DNA of 64,000 nt, from NCBI GenBank assembly GCA_030407005.1, contig JAUDYN010000007.1:1860001-1924000 (forward strand). Direction: 5' to 3'. Positions 26,975 through 38,734 of this stretch are shown piece after piece. The notes beneath the pieces are model-generated. The model did no database searches and was not told where the DNA came from. It was given only the letters and a program-made list of their open reading frames with translations. Within the stretch, counting starts at the first letter, position 1; the number at the start of each line of letters is the position of its first letter. The stretch comes from Desarmillaria ectypa (lineage: Eukaryota; Basidiomycota; Agaricomycetes; Agaricales; Physalacriaceae). The translations under genes and the position numbers were made by a program.

Positions 26975-29773
26975 ATGAAGTCCTATTCTTCTATTCCTTT
27001 ACACTTATTATCTTTATTTTCCCTTTTCTTAACGCTTTCTTTAGCGCTTCCCCATGATACATATCAATATGGAAGTCGCACAAGCGTAGTGCGTTCTGCG
27101 GAGCTTGATGTCAATGCTGGGGTAGGGAAGACTCTGGGACTTACACACCACGTTGGTGCTGGAAAGAACGGCGCAAACTTGGTGCATTATGTTCTGGAGA
27201 TATCTGAGGGTTATGCCAATCCTGACGGTGCCAAAGAGCGGTAAGTCACCTCGTATTCTGTTCACTTTTGTGTTGACGCGTCGTTTAGTATGGTATATCT
27301 GCTCAATGGAAAATTCCCCGCCGACCCGTTAACCATCGACGAGGGCGATGAGGTCGAGGTGTGTGCTCCAGTTAAGCTGCCATTGGCCTTGTTCATTTGC
27401 GGAAAACAGTTTTTCGTTATTAACAACACCACTGAATCTTTGACTATGCATTTCCACGGTATCGAGCAAAAAGACACACCTTGGTCGGATGGTGTATGCG
27501 TTTCTTCTTTGCTGAGAATTCCATTTAATGATATAATTATTTCCCTGGGCTTCTAGGTGCCCGGAGTCACTCAACCTGTCATTCAACCAGGCAACAACTT
27601 CACGCACTGTTGGAAAGCGACGCAACACGGTTTCTACTTTATTCATTCACATTCTAGTATGTCACGCCATCTAATTCCGAAATTTTTTTACCAACACAGA
27701 CATCGTCTAGAATCTCAGCAGGACGACGGCATGGCCATGACCCTGTATATCCGGTATGCCGAAAGTCTCTCTGAACTTTTTGTCTGAATGTTGCGTTGCC
27801 TGTAGCCCAAACCATAAACGGGAACGGCCATTCGGCCAGATTTCTGAGGACCCATTGGATCTGTTCCAGATGTATGCAGCTGAGCATAACGCAGAATCGA
27901 TTATGATAATGGACTGGCGTCATTTCACCGAACACGAGATTGGAGAAATATGGAAAGAAGCAAACATTGAACCTCTGTATGCCCTTCTGATTGCCAATTA
28001 CTCCTTCGGAGCTAACCGGGTCCTGTCCACAGATGTGTTCAATCCATCCTGATCAACGGTAAAGGCTCATCTGTCTGCCCCCCTGCAGATGAGTTAGCGG
28101 CTATCGGAACGGCCCGAGGACTTGGCGATCTGACAGCTCAGGGGTGAGTCTGCCTCGTCGGTTCCTTCGTTCATATCCATACTAACGGGCCCGCAGCTGT
28201 TTCTATCCTAACAATAGTATTACCAACCCTCCGGCAGAAGGCTTCGCAATTGAGTCGAATGCAGCCCTTCTGCCTGACGAGTTGTGGTTGACATGCTCCT
28301 CTGAAGGTGACTAGCATTTTATGGAACCTGTAACATGTCATAAATGATGATGTATGTACAGGCGTCGATAATCCGTTGTACACTCTCAAGGTCGACAATC
28401 ACAAAACATCGTGGGTGATGCTGAACTTGGTAAACAATGGTGGTCTCTGGGAAGAAGTCTTTTCTATTGACGAACATCAAATGTATATCGTTGGTATGTG
28501 TCGCGTCATTTTCATTAAGATGAAGTTCATTCTGATCGTTCTGGTTTCAGCTGTCGAAGGCGAATACGTGAACGCTACGACTCCTGTCGATGCTGTGACT
28601 GTTCGTGGTTTCTTTTCCATTCCTTACTTCTACTTACCGTAAATACTAGCTGCATTCTGGCGTCCGAGTTCACGCCTTGGTCAAACTTACTGGCACACCA
28701 GGAGAAGCGTATACCATACGTGTTGCAGCGAACGTCGTCCCACAGGTGAAATCCGGGTATGGAATTCTCCAGTATATCTCGCGCAACCACTCCATTACTC
28801 CTACATTGGTAAAGCCAGCCCCCGGGTACCCAGCTCTTCCCACTTCCACTGCATTCATCGATTACACTGGCGCACTTTTGACTACTGCTACTGGTGCCGA
28901 GTGTAACGCCACCGGATTCGACTATACTAGTGAACAAGCCGCACCCTACGTCGCTGACCCTCCTCCGAGTAACGACAAAGTGGCGCAGACGTTGTTCCTC
29001 AACATGAAAAGGCCTAATGCAACAATTTGGACGGCCAACGGAACTGGCCTGCAGACTGGCCTGTATGAGAATGGCGAACCGTTGATCTGGGATTCCGTGT
29101 GGAGGGGTGTCCTCGAGGCGGAGACCGAGAAAACCGGCACTTTTGCTGGATCTCCGTTGGTCATGGCAGAGAGTGTTTACGTCGTTCCAGAGCTGGGAAG
29201 TGTTGTCGATTTGATATTCCTTGTCCACGGAGCAAAGTAAGTATATTCTTTGTCTAACTGTTCTGGTCTGACGACGTCTTGTTCACAGTCCAGCACATCC
29301 CATCCACAAGGTGATATTACATTTCCACTTCAGTGAAGGCGGTCCCGCTCATGTAGTTTATTCCATAGCACTTCAACAGGTTTTGGGTCATGGGTCATGG
29401 AACTGGCAGCTTTAATTGGACAACTGTGGCCGAGGCAGCTGAAGCAATTCCGGAGAATTTCAACTTTGTCAACCCTCCAAAGAGAGATGGATATAATACC
29501 CTACCGTCCACCCCAGAGGGAAGCTGGCTAGCGCTCAGATGTGAGTCCGACTTGCGTTCTTGAAGAGTCTCAACTGAGACTTGTCGAAGATGTTGTTCAA
29601 AATCCAGGTCCTCAGACTGTGCACTGCCATATATCACAGCACGCTGCTGGAGGAATGGTTGCTGGTATGTTCGATTTCTCCTTTTGAGGACATTCAGTGA
29701 CGAAGTTTTCTTAGTGATTTTACAAGCCATGGAAAAGCTTGAACTGCCAGAGGAATATGCAAAGCCATGTTAA
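26975..29773 (+). CDS. Secreted multicopper oxidase (laccase-like, Abr1/ascorbate-oxidase-related type)
   Basis: Extracellular copper oxidase that couples substrate oxidation to reduction of O2 to water. A signal peptide (LLSLFSLFLTLSLALP) starts at 26975. After splicing about twelve introns all four copper motifs appear: L1 MHFHGIEQ, L2 FYFIHSHSKSQQDDG, L3 PAHPIHKHFNRFWVMG and L4 TVHCHISQHAAGGM. L3 reads HPIHKHFN where typical laccases have HPxHxHGH. The residue ten after the L4 Cys is Met, which suggests a Met-coordinated type 1 copper as in ascorbate oxidase or Abr1-like enzymes, rather than the Leu/Phe of high-potential laccases. WSDGVPGVTQPVIQPG is the usual MCO block. The gene ends LPEEYAKPC at 29773. 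Substrate (pigment phenol, ascorbate or iron) is unknown. Confidence 0.9.
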
Positions 29774-30208
29774 AATGGTGTTCCGGACTCTTTAAATATC
29801 ACGCACAATTATTCATCATTTGGACTTTGGAGTAATCCTGATGGATATTTATTTCATTCGTTAAACATGAACGCTGAACTTCAGCTATTTTTTAAATCAT
29901 ATCTTATTGGACTGCGACAAGCATATCTAACGTTGTAGTTATAACATCTAATTTTCTTGGTTTCATGGGACAATTAAACAATTTATCATGTATCTAGTAC
30001 TACTAAGTAGTACATGCAGCCAATAATCCAGCATTTTTCTCGACACGTTAAAGTCCAGACGTACGCGGTCAAGTCACTGACCTTTAATTTGCTTTGTTTT
30101 TTCTTCGATTTTTATCCACGCCTATGGAAAGGGCCTCGATCACGGTGCCACGGCCAGCATCCGGGCCGGTCAACTCATCTTGTCCATTTCGTCGATGCTG
30201 CTGAAACC
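29774..30208. other. Intergenic region after the multicopper oxidase
   Basis: 435 bp of AT-rich 3' flank and then the leader of the next plus-strand gene. An in-frame upstream ATG (30014) would add 65 codons, but the added stretch looks like leader sequence. Confidence 0.45.
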
Positions 30209-32341
30209 ATGCCTCCAAATAATGCAACTCCAGCAGCGAAGAGCTCTTCAAGATGGGCCTTCAATCTCAGAACATCGAAAGTCAGGCGTGCTGACCATGA
30301 CTTGGACGACTCTGGTTCTGGTTCTGATTTTGATTCTTCCTCCGATTCTAACGTGGACGAGAGCCGTACGCTTGACGATTTGGACATTTCTACGAGAGAG
30401 GAAACCGTCGTTTACAAGCCAAATCCGTTCAGCATTGCCAAAATTAATGCGGCTGCTCGCAGCACCAATCGACCGCCTTCGACGAACGAACCTTCTCGAT
30501 CTATCAAGCCTACGAAAGCTGGGAAGAAGACTAGTGGGTTAATAGTTGACGGACTAAAAAAACAGTCCGAGAAAGCAAAATGCAAGTTTCGAAGGTCTTC
30601 TCCTCAAGTAAATGCTACGCCGTCCATTGTTCGTCTTTTACCTAAAGACTCCTTGCATGAACGTGTACCTGCACTCGTCATTTTGCCGAAATCATTGACC
30701 AAATCTCCAATTCACTCAGATGATGCGCATATATGCAGTGATCTGGCACCTGGTGCTCCATCTGCCTCAGAAACCACCTCTTTTTCATCCGGATCTTCAG
30801 TCATTCCCAACGCACCTCCTTCACCACTACGTTCTTCTCGTGTCCAAGCGGTGGAAACGTATATAGCTCGTCCTATTGACACCCATGCTTTATCTCTGCC
30901 AGAAACTTGTCCTATTGATGCTGCTGCTTGTGTTCCTTTTTCTCACCTGCCGAATACCCTTGATGTTCAGAGGAGCGCTCCATATTCCACACATGCTCGT
31001 CCCCAGCCTCTTCGTGTTTTTCAAACTCAACGTCCGATTGCTAGCTACTTCTCCTCTCCCGTTTCGCGGCCCGAGATATCATTTTCTCCCACCAATAATG
31101 CTTCATTATCTTCTCCTATGCGTACTGTCGCTCGTCCTATACGACCAATTACCCGATCTCAGCCTCAACCCTTCTTCGCCCCTCGTCGGAACATACTTCA
31201 AAGAACACCCGTTAATATGGCACCGCGTCTGTCTGCCCAGGCTTCATCCATACTACGACCGCCCATGTCTCTTGCGACGGCAGCAGGTGACTTTCATATC
31301 TTTTTCATGTTGCCTATCTGACAACGCTCTGAAGCATCCCCACCATTTCTCCCGCCCAGGCTTGTGCCTGTTCGCCTGTTGCCTACACCAGGCTCTCCCC
31401 CGCTGTACAGAAATGAAGGCCCTCGAAGGCCCGACCCAGAACGAACCTCGCAGCCTCGTTTCGCTTGGAATCCGCCCTCCATTCCCAGTCCTTGTGCGGA
31501 TCCGCAACCCAAGGCGCCCGTTTCTACCAGACATGCCCGTATCAGCCACAAAAGGCAACGCGTCTCCCCATCACCCCAGAGGCCGACTGTCAGACCGGAT
31601 GTATACAAGCCGTCTATAGATCCTGACGAAGAATGGAGCACTCTTCATAGCTGCAAGAAGCGCGTGACCAAGTCAGCAGTATTCTCTCATGTGTGGCACC
31701 TCTCGTTTTGCTAACATACAGTTGCCACCAGGACCGCCACGACGGAGATGCGCACTGGGGCATTCTCTTTACCGGGTATTTCCGCTCGTGGCAAAAAGTT
31801 GGGAATGAGTGCTACGTCGTCGAAGCGTGTCATCACATTCTTACCGCCTCCTCTGACATCCACCAGTGATAACACGCCAGTTCACCAGCAGAGGCAAGAC
31901 GCACGAGAAAGACCGAGTTGTCACAATCCTTACCCCTCGCCAACTCATTCTACTTTATCTTCTCTGACTCCCGTGTGCGCTGATGTCACAAGTAGAGAGC
32001 CTCGAGCTTCCGACGAGACAGCACTGTCGTCACCCTATCGGCCACTGTCTCCACCAACTTCCGATCTACTTGCTTTAGAGCCACCGTCTGAAGGAAACCT
32101 GTGTGTATCTATAGATGTGGAATGTGTAGCTTCTCGATATCATGCAATGAGAATGGACATTCGCCAGGTATTTCTTTTCTTTTGCATGCATTACGAACAT
32201 CCCTGATAGTCTTCATGCCAGTAGCGGAAATTGCTTTTTGTACAAGCTCGTGATATGCTAAATCTTGAGAGCTGTGGGGTCGTTCACCGTGATGAGGAGA
32301 GTGATGGTGAGATTGCGATCCCTGTATGGACAGGAAATTAA
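30209..32341 (+). CDS. Unknown, mostly disordered protein with a consensus PIP-box
   Basis: I do not recognise the family. The start at 30209 (ACCATGCC) begins MPPNNATPAAKSSSRWAFNL. An acidic Ser/Asp tract follows (DSGSGSDFDSSSDSNVDES), then a compact block YKPNPFSIAKINAAAR that looks conserved. Basic Ser/Pro-rich sequence continues. At residues 274-281 (31028-31051) QRPIASYF matches the PCNA-interacting box Q-x-x-I/L/M-x-x-aromatic-aromatic. Further exons are Pro/Arg/Ser-rich (HARISHKRQRVSPSPQRP). The last two exons form a more ordered C-terminus: CVSIDVECVASRYHAMRMDI, then RKLLFVQARDMLNLESCGVV, ending IPVWTGN at 32341. The PIP-box and basic/acidic make-up suggest a nuclear DNA-replication or repair accessory protein, but this is inference. 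Confidence 0.65.
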
Positions 32342-33132
32342 ACCTTGAACGACGTTAGTAGTTGCTTGTTTGAACGACTTCTCTCAGGGTTTTAGTAAAA
32401 TGAGCGATTGACTCTGCACCGAATGAATAACCTCTTGACTTCGCAAGCTCTTCCACCGGGCAGCATATGCCCAACATTTCAGTATTGGCCACTTGGCTGG
32501 ACCTGAGTTGCGGGGAGGATTCATGGTCCCCTAGCCACATCACGTTTAATATGCCCTTTTCTACCATCTCTCTGGGGCGATCCATGCCGCCGCAACATTG
32601 CCTCTTATATATAATATGTCTTATGTCGTTCGATTGTCTGCAGATGGGGATCAGTTGATTACAGCTGTGTCAATGTACTGTCCATATTTGCAGCACTACC
32701 TACCTCGTGGTAGTTCACCTCACTGACTCTGTGACTGGCATCGTTCGGCTTCTTGGCTCCACAAGAAGTTTTACACTGGGGCGATACCAACTCGAACGTC
32801 CATGGTGTGGCAAACTTTCCATATTGGCATGAATATGGAGAGGCTGATGAACAGTGTTTAGCGAGAGAGGAGAGTGATTGTAGAGGACGATGACTTTAGG
32901 GCGCAGGGCATCGAGCTGTTGAATCAACACATTCACGAGCTCCTCCTCGGTCCATATTGGCCATAAAATGGCGGCCATGATAATGATAACTTCAAATAGA
33001 TGATGATTGTATATACAAGTTGCAAAGACATGTTGAACGTCCCTGTAAAGTGGTTAGTATAAGGAAGGGATTATTTAAAGTGCTACCATTCTTACAAAAC
33101 ACTCGAATAAATGACAAGGAGACGACTTCCCC
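32342..33132. other. Intergenic region, possible small minus-strand ORFs
   Basis: About 790 bp between a plus-strand stop and a minus-strand stop. Two minus-strand ORFs (32978-32715, MAAILWPIWTEEELVNVLIQ...; 32585-32355) could be exons of one small gene, because CA/GTGAGG near 32720 is a possible donor. I could not find a convincing join or family. Most of the stretch is probably 3' flank. Confidence 0.3.
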
Positions 33133-34817
33133 TCAGTCTGATTTCACTTTGACCACGTCTCCAAGCTTCTGGCCTACCTTTACCTTCTGACCAGCTTCTA
33201 CCGCAAATTCAAAGTCATCGGGAGCTTCAAAAATCAAGACGATGGTGCTCCCAAGACAGAACCCGCCCATCTCCTGAGCTGCAACCAATGGCTGCCCATT
33301 CAATAAACTGGACGCAGCAGAGTACACGGCTTCCGTGTACGTTCCTGGAGGCGGTTTCCTCCCTCTCAGATTCGTCCTCAGTTCGGCATCAAAGTTCACC
33401 TTAATGCTACCGACATTCGTAGCACCAACAGGGACCATCCCAAAGAACCCGTATTTCCACCGGCCAAGTAAGGCCACTCGCTCGTTCAGCACAAATAGGT
33501 TCTCTAGTCTCTTGGCCATCCACGGCGAAACAGAGAACAGCTCTCCGACAAAATGCCGCCGTTTCTCGACAACCCAGGCTGTGGGACTATGGAATCGGTG
33601 ATAATCGCCAGGAGCCAGGTAGATTACAGAGAAGTACAGCGAATTCCCAGGACGAGCGATCATGCTAGGTCTGCGCCCCAAGGTAGGCTTAATGCCCATC
33701 TCAAGTGCAACGGAGGCATCATGAGCGAGAGTGTTCTGGTTGGGTTCCACGACAGATGCATCCACCTGGTCCCCAAACTTCTTCGGACGATCGCCATCCT
33801 CTGAAGTTGGAGTGGCTGATCCAGAGGTAGAAGAAGATCCGATGAGCTTGTCAAGACTGTATTCTATGCCGTTGACATTGGCAAATTCGTGATCATCTAC
33901 GACGGGCATATTATGATGTGCGACAACAGCGACGGAAGGGGGAGGGGTTCCTGGGCGCTCAACACCCAGTAGCGCATCCAGGGAGTATGTGATGCCCTTG
34001 ACCTGCTCTATGCGTAGGTCTTGAATGGTGCCGAAATGCACTACCTTTCCGTCAGCGGGGCTGACAAGGATCGCGTCATCAACCGGCCGTGCGCCGTCCT
34101 TCAACTTGCGATAGAAGAAATCACCAAGAGACGGATATGCCGTTAAGTCAGCAGGTTCAATTTCATCAAGATTGCAGCCAAATGCTAGTGCGTAGATGCG
34201 AAAACCATACGGACGTAACCAGACTGGGAGTTGGAGGGAGTTCACGTATCCCCATAAGCGTGACATATTGCGGAGCGGAAGGGCACCAAGAACATGTACC
34301 TAAGTATTTGCTCGAACATGTCATTACAGAAAAAGGGTCAAACCACTCACATGCCATGGACCTTTCAGTCTGATAACTTCAATTCCGTGCTCATCCACTT
34401 CGACTTCCCCACCCGCCCGTCTTGATTTTTTCCGGTATTGAATTGCTACCAAAAGAAGAGCACCAACAGCAATGGGCAGTGGATACCATTTCGTCGGCGT
34501 ATTTGTCCATGCAGCGACGAGCTTTTCTACATAGGTGGTCAGACCGAGACGTACGTCAATTCAGATGACGACGCACGGTATAATGGTGTCGACTCTGATT
34601 CCGACCCCGTCCCTCCAAACTTGGTAGAGTACGCTCTCCGGAACCCCTGGCTCTGGGTTCTCACTGTCTTGAGCAGCGTTCGTGTCTTGTTTGTGCTATG
34701 GACCCAGCATTTCGCAAAGGCTGACGAGGCAGTAGCCGAAGAGGCGTTCAGCACCTTGGTGGCAGCATAGAGCGGTTTCTTCCCCTTGAAGAGTATACTT
34801 TTCCTAGAAAACAGCAT
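33133..34817 (-). CDS. PSD1: Mitochondrial phosphatidylserine decarboxylase proenzyme
   Basis: Makes phosphatidylethanolamine from phosphatidylserine at the inner mitochondrial membrane. Exon 1 (from 34817) is a basic Ser/Thr/Arg-rich presequence ending RRAYSTKFGG. A GTGCGT donor joins it to KLVAAWTNTPTKWYPLPIAV and a membrane anchor (GALLLVAIQYRKKSRR). The catalytic part has HVLGALPLRNMSRLWGYVNS, ADLTAYPSLGDFFYRKLKDG, VSPADGKVVHFG, LAPGDYHRFHSP and FFGMVPVGATNVGSIKVNFD. The LGST self-cleavage site (GFCLGSTIVLIF, about 33243-33254) generates the pyruvoyl-bearing alpha subunit. A low-complexity insertion (SSSTSGSATPTSEDGDRPKK) is typical of fungal Psd1. Length is about 515 residues. Confidence 0.94.
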
Positions 34818-35633
34818 GAATCGCCGTTAATGGTGAGGAAGCGCGAACTGTACGATGCTTGCTGGTCGTACGACCCTGACAGGCGCCGAAGGATCCAATT
34901 CGCGGGCCGCATGGCGTGATAATATTTATGCGCAGCCGGGATTTACGCGTAGGGCATTAAGGAGGCGCGACCGCGACGACCACAATGGTAGAGTTGGGAC
35001 TAAGAAAAGAAAATTCTAGATGGTGGACTGGAAAGAAAATGCACTGGTCCTGTACTGTAGGACTAGAACTTCCAACTTCGGAGCTTCCCGAATGTCATGA
35101 TGTCAGAGACATCAATGGTAAAGCTTTCTCGTACAAGACTCATTGTATGGTAAAGGAATAATGTGTACCTTTCGTCGTAACCAATGTCTGTAAGGGCACA
35201 CCGTATTTAGCTTTGAGAATAAATTTAAAGACAAAGATTTCTTGTTTAACGTTGCCGAATGTCGGCCGATTTGACACTGCCAGACGCAAACGATGCTTCG
35301 AAGCAGGGAACCTGACCTTTGAACATACCATGTTCGGACCCAGAATTGAAGTCGTGTCGGTGAGGCTTTGAAGCTTGAACGTAGGACTTCAACAAGTTCT
35401 GAACTGAATCCATCTTACGATGTTAGTACATGTTCACTTATTTCAATAATACCTCGGAAGCTCGTTCGAGTTTGCAACGACATACAAATTTCCGTTAATC
35501 GTTATTGCATTCGTGAATTCAAGTAGAGTATGCCAAATGCTCCAGTACGAAAGAAAGGAATAAAACGCTCCTGCGCGTAATATGTGCTGTACAAGTGACG
35601 AGAGCAGATAAGGGGGTACGGGCAACAATCCAA
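34818..35633. other. Intergenic region between PSD1 and tropomyosin
   Basis: About 820 bp holding the PSD1 promoter on the left and the 3' flank of tropomyosin on the right. I see no supported gene. Confidence 0.5.
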
Positions 35634-36288
35634 TCAGAGCCCTTCCATAGACTGAATGAGCTCGTCGAGCTCCTTCTTCGATGCATTGAATTTTGCCTGG
35701 GCTTCCTAGATGGCAATCAGCAATGTCTCGCAGCAAAGAAAGGACAATATATACGCACTTCCCACCTCTTCTCCCACATATCGCGTTCCTGCTCGACCCG
35801 TCCGACCTGACGCTCAAAGTGCTCGGCTTTCACATCGACCTGGCGCAACCTAATCGCAAGTGATCAGTAACCCATTATGTGCGATGGCTAAACGATTACG
35901 ACCCACTTCTCGACGGTATCTTTGACGTTCTTCTCCGCGACATCGAGCTCCTCTTCAAGTAGCTGTATCTTCCTTAATAGACTATCGTTTGTCGACTTGG
36001 AATGCTCGCCCTCCTCCTGAGCCACCTTGTACTCTTGAACCTTGGCTTCGGCTTTCTCCAGATCCACGTCCAGCAACGCAAGCTTGTGCTGTAAAGATGT
36101 AATCTCCTGGTCCTTCTCGAGGAGATGCTGTTCGTATTTCTTGTTCTTCGCTTCGGCCTCCTCTGCGCGAGTGACAGCATTGTCTGCCTCCATGCGGAGG
36201 TTGTTCATTTTCTGTACATTACAAAGGCGTCAGATGAAATCGGGATAGGAAATAGACAAGAACTGACCTCTCGAATCTTGTCAGCCAT
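35634..36288 (-). CDS. Tropomyosin (fungal Cdc8/Tpm1-type coiled coil)
   Basis: Actin-filament-stabilising coiled coil of actin cables, cytokinetic ring and hyphal tips. Exon 1 is MADKIRE (start 36288). Exon 2 carries heptads without a break: KMNNLRMEADNAVTRAEEAE, HLLEKDQEITSLQHKLALLD, DLEKAEAKVQEYKVAQEEGE, RKIQLLEEELDVAEKNVKDT. Later exons add LRQVDVKAEHFERQVGRVEQ, ERDMWEK and the C-terminus KKELDELIQSMEGL. Total length is about 161 residues, the usual size of fission-yeast-type tropomyosin. A TTTATAAG TATA-like element lies about 75 bp upstream (36360-36370). Confidence 0.93.
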
Positions 36289-36608
36289 GGTGGGTGAGTG
36301 CGGTAGCGGTGAACGATAGGCAGATGGACGATACTGTGCAAGGTTGGGCAAGGGTTCCTACTTATAAAAGCGGTGTTGTCTCACGTGCCTGCGCGTCCCG
36401 GCTGAAGTGGCGTTTTTGCGTACTCACATTCCTATACTGGTAGCGTACACAAAGAAAGCTCGACGATATACTAAACTAGGAAAATTTGTATACACATACA
36501 TATCTACTTGCGATAACTTGTACTATCGAATGCTTCCAAAATCAAGATACAGAATAAGATGTACTTCAAGCTTCTTTATTCTTTCACAAGCGCAAGGAAC
36601 CGACAGCG
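36289..36608. other. Tropomyosin promoter and 3' flank of the DUF2408 gene
   Basis: 320 bp in a head-to-tail arrangement. The only site I can point to is a TATA-like TTATAAAAG on the plus strand (TTTTATAA when read toward tropomyosin) near 36362-36370. Confidence 0.4.
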
Positions 36609-38676
36609 TTATGACGGTGTTTCTGCATCGGAGCCTGACTCTTCTTCTTCATCGTCGTCGTCGTCGTACTCTTCGTCATCGTCGTCTTGCCCGGCTTCGT
36701 CCATTGACTCTTTGAGCTAGGAAGATAATCAGACCCCCAAGTATACACTACGACCGAAAACAAAAAACTCTACCATTTCAATAAGTTCATGGCATTCGTT
36801 AAGATGAGCCATAACGATACCCTGTCCCTCGGGTATTGAACCATCGATACCTATGAATTTTCCGTCCTTTCTCCTTGACTCGATTTGATGAAGAGCTAAC
36901 TGATACTGAACCATCGAAAAGAAGACACAGAAGGGCAGGATCGTAAGTAAGCGAGTCCACGGACGTTAAATTCTCACACAAGGCGGATAGGGAAAGTATT
37001 TTGGTTGGTAGGAAATGAAAGGGCTACGCACAGGGTAAAGTTCGCGTGGGCTCCATGGGCCCCCATATTTCAACACCTCATTTAAGCATTTCTTGACGGT
37101 GTTCAGCTTGTTGGCCTACATCCACGATTTGTGAGTGCCTCTTTGCAGTACCAAAGCATCAAGACACCCACGATAGGCATAAGCTCTTCCGAAACGGGCT
37201 CGCTGGACGACAGTAGCCGATATATGAGCCCGTAACATCGGCGCAACAGATATAGGAGCACCTGTGCAGATACACATGTAAGAGTCCTTTCGGTGATAAT
37301 AAAACAAATACCTACGTATTGACCGTCCGGTCGATTGCCCTCTGAATCCATGAATTTTCCGTCGATCCTCATCTTATCGATTTCCTGTAGACTTAACGAG
37401 TAGTTCCATAAATCGGTCTCTCGTAAACTCCATCGATGTGTCAGGACGAGATCCTCTAGCTCCTTCCTGATCTCGCTCAGACGATCGTAGATTGGCTTCA
37501 ATGATTCCGGGACATTCTTGGACTCCTCGTTTGCCTTGATTTCCTGCGCGATTTCAAAGCAATTTTCAAGCAGCGATGAACAATTTGCCTGAGAGGACGG
37601 GACCGTGCCGCCGGGCCCGAGGAATCGCCCATCCACCCGTTTCCTAGATATAACAATAACGGTATGAACAATTGCCATCCACTCCATTAAGGGAAGACAC
37701 TCAACGAATCAATTTTTCGAAGTTCTTCCGTTATTGGTTTCAATTCAGCTTTATGAGAGCCTTCCCTGGACCCGAGTGCCACGAGTTTTCGCCGTAGGTT
37801 GACAAGCTTTTCGTGGATAGGAACGAGCTCGTCGGACAGTACCGCAAGACCATCTTGTAGATCTCGGACGATACCATCGCATTCGCCGAGTTGTCGTTCA
37901 AGCAGTTTCGTCAGGGCCTCTGGATGCTTTCCGGCGGAAGCGTCTCGCTGGACTATTTGGCGAAGATCGCTGAGGCGTCGCTGAAACGGGGCAAGGTCTG
38001 ACTCGTTGTATACCGCGGACTCGGTCATATGGTTTAGAATTTGCTATAAACACATAATTAGATCAAACAAAGAGTAGATGGCGATCTTTAAAACTCACTC
38101 GCATGGATGCAAGCTGGGAATAGATTGCTGGAGTATCTCTCGTTTTGCCTATGGTAAGGTAGAACAGAGAGAGAAGGGTGAAAACGTCGGCAAGAGTGGT
38201 ATCGAGGCGATTATTATATGTGTCGTTGTCATTGCGGACATCATTAAGCTTGGTCACTTTATGAATGATTTCGATGAGCTCTTTCCACGCACCACGGGGA
38301 AATGAACGCACCTTGCTTGACCACGGCCTGATACAAAGAATTCACGTCGGAAACCTTGATGAATTCGGCCCGGTTCTTCTTGAGCGCTGTCAGTCTATTT
38401 CGAATGCTGCAATTTTGCCGTTGGGCGGACAGTCAGATGATATCAAAAAGAAAGAGCGCACTTGATGACTGATTCGAGTATAGGCAATTCTGTACGAGCA
38501 ATGAGTAAAGGAGCTGGGTGGAGCAGCTCGATGCCTACCTTCCTGTGGTACTTGAGCAGACATGGGCCTAATATGGATAGCCTCGTCGTGAAGAACAGAT
38601 TCAAGGATGGAGGTAGAGAGTAAGTCTCATGCCCTAGTGACCTCATCGCTATTGGGAAGTAAATTTCCACGGTCAT
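36609..38676 (-). CDS. DUF2408/UPF0662 family protein (yeast Cub1-like)
   Basis: Fungal-specific family. The yeast member YPL260W/Cub1 has been linked to proteasome and DNA-repair phenotypes, but the biochemical role is not settled. From a start at 38676 the N-terminus reads SLPPSLNLFFTTRLSILGPC, NIRNRLTALKKNRAEFIKV and GAWKELIEIIHKVTKLNDVR. A GTGAGT intron joins IYSQLASMR to QILNHMTESAVYNESDLAPF. Two copies of the family signature follow: IDSKRVDGRFLGPGGTVPSS and IESRRKDGKFIGIDGSIPEG. The C-terminus is a nearly pure Asp/Glu run (codon repeat at about 36648-36695) ending SGSDAETPS. The exon between about 38300 and 38440 is the least certain; a 43-nt intron is needed to keep the frame. Its start is only 58 bp from divergent RPF1. 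Confidence 0.78.
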
Positions 38677-38734
38677 TTACATTTCATTTCTGAAATTATC
38701 CCACCAAAAGAATTATTGTCGTTCTTCCTCCACC

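Noticed and set aside
30014..30208. Upstream in-frame start for the PIP-box protein
   Set aside because: The added 65 codons are Phe/Arg-rich leader-like sequence, and the ATG at 30209 has a better context.
34539..34590. 28-nt intron after the exon-1 frame SSSELT in PSD1
   Set aside because: Too short to be spliced; a GTGCGT donor upstream gives a normal ~50-nt intron and keeps the frame.
36648..36695. Trinucleotide (TCG/TCT/TCA) microsatellite
   Set aside because: It encodes the acidic tail of the DUF2408 protein, so it is coding repeat rather than a separate element.
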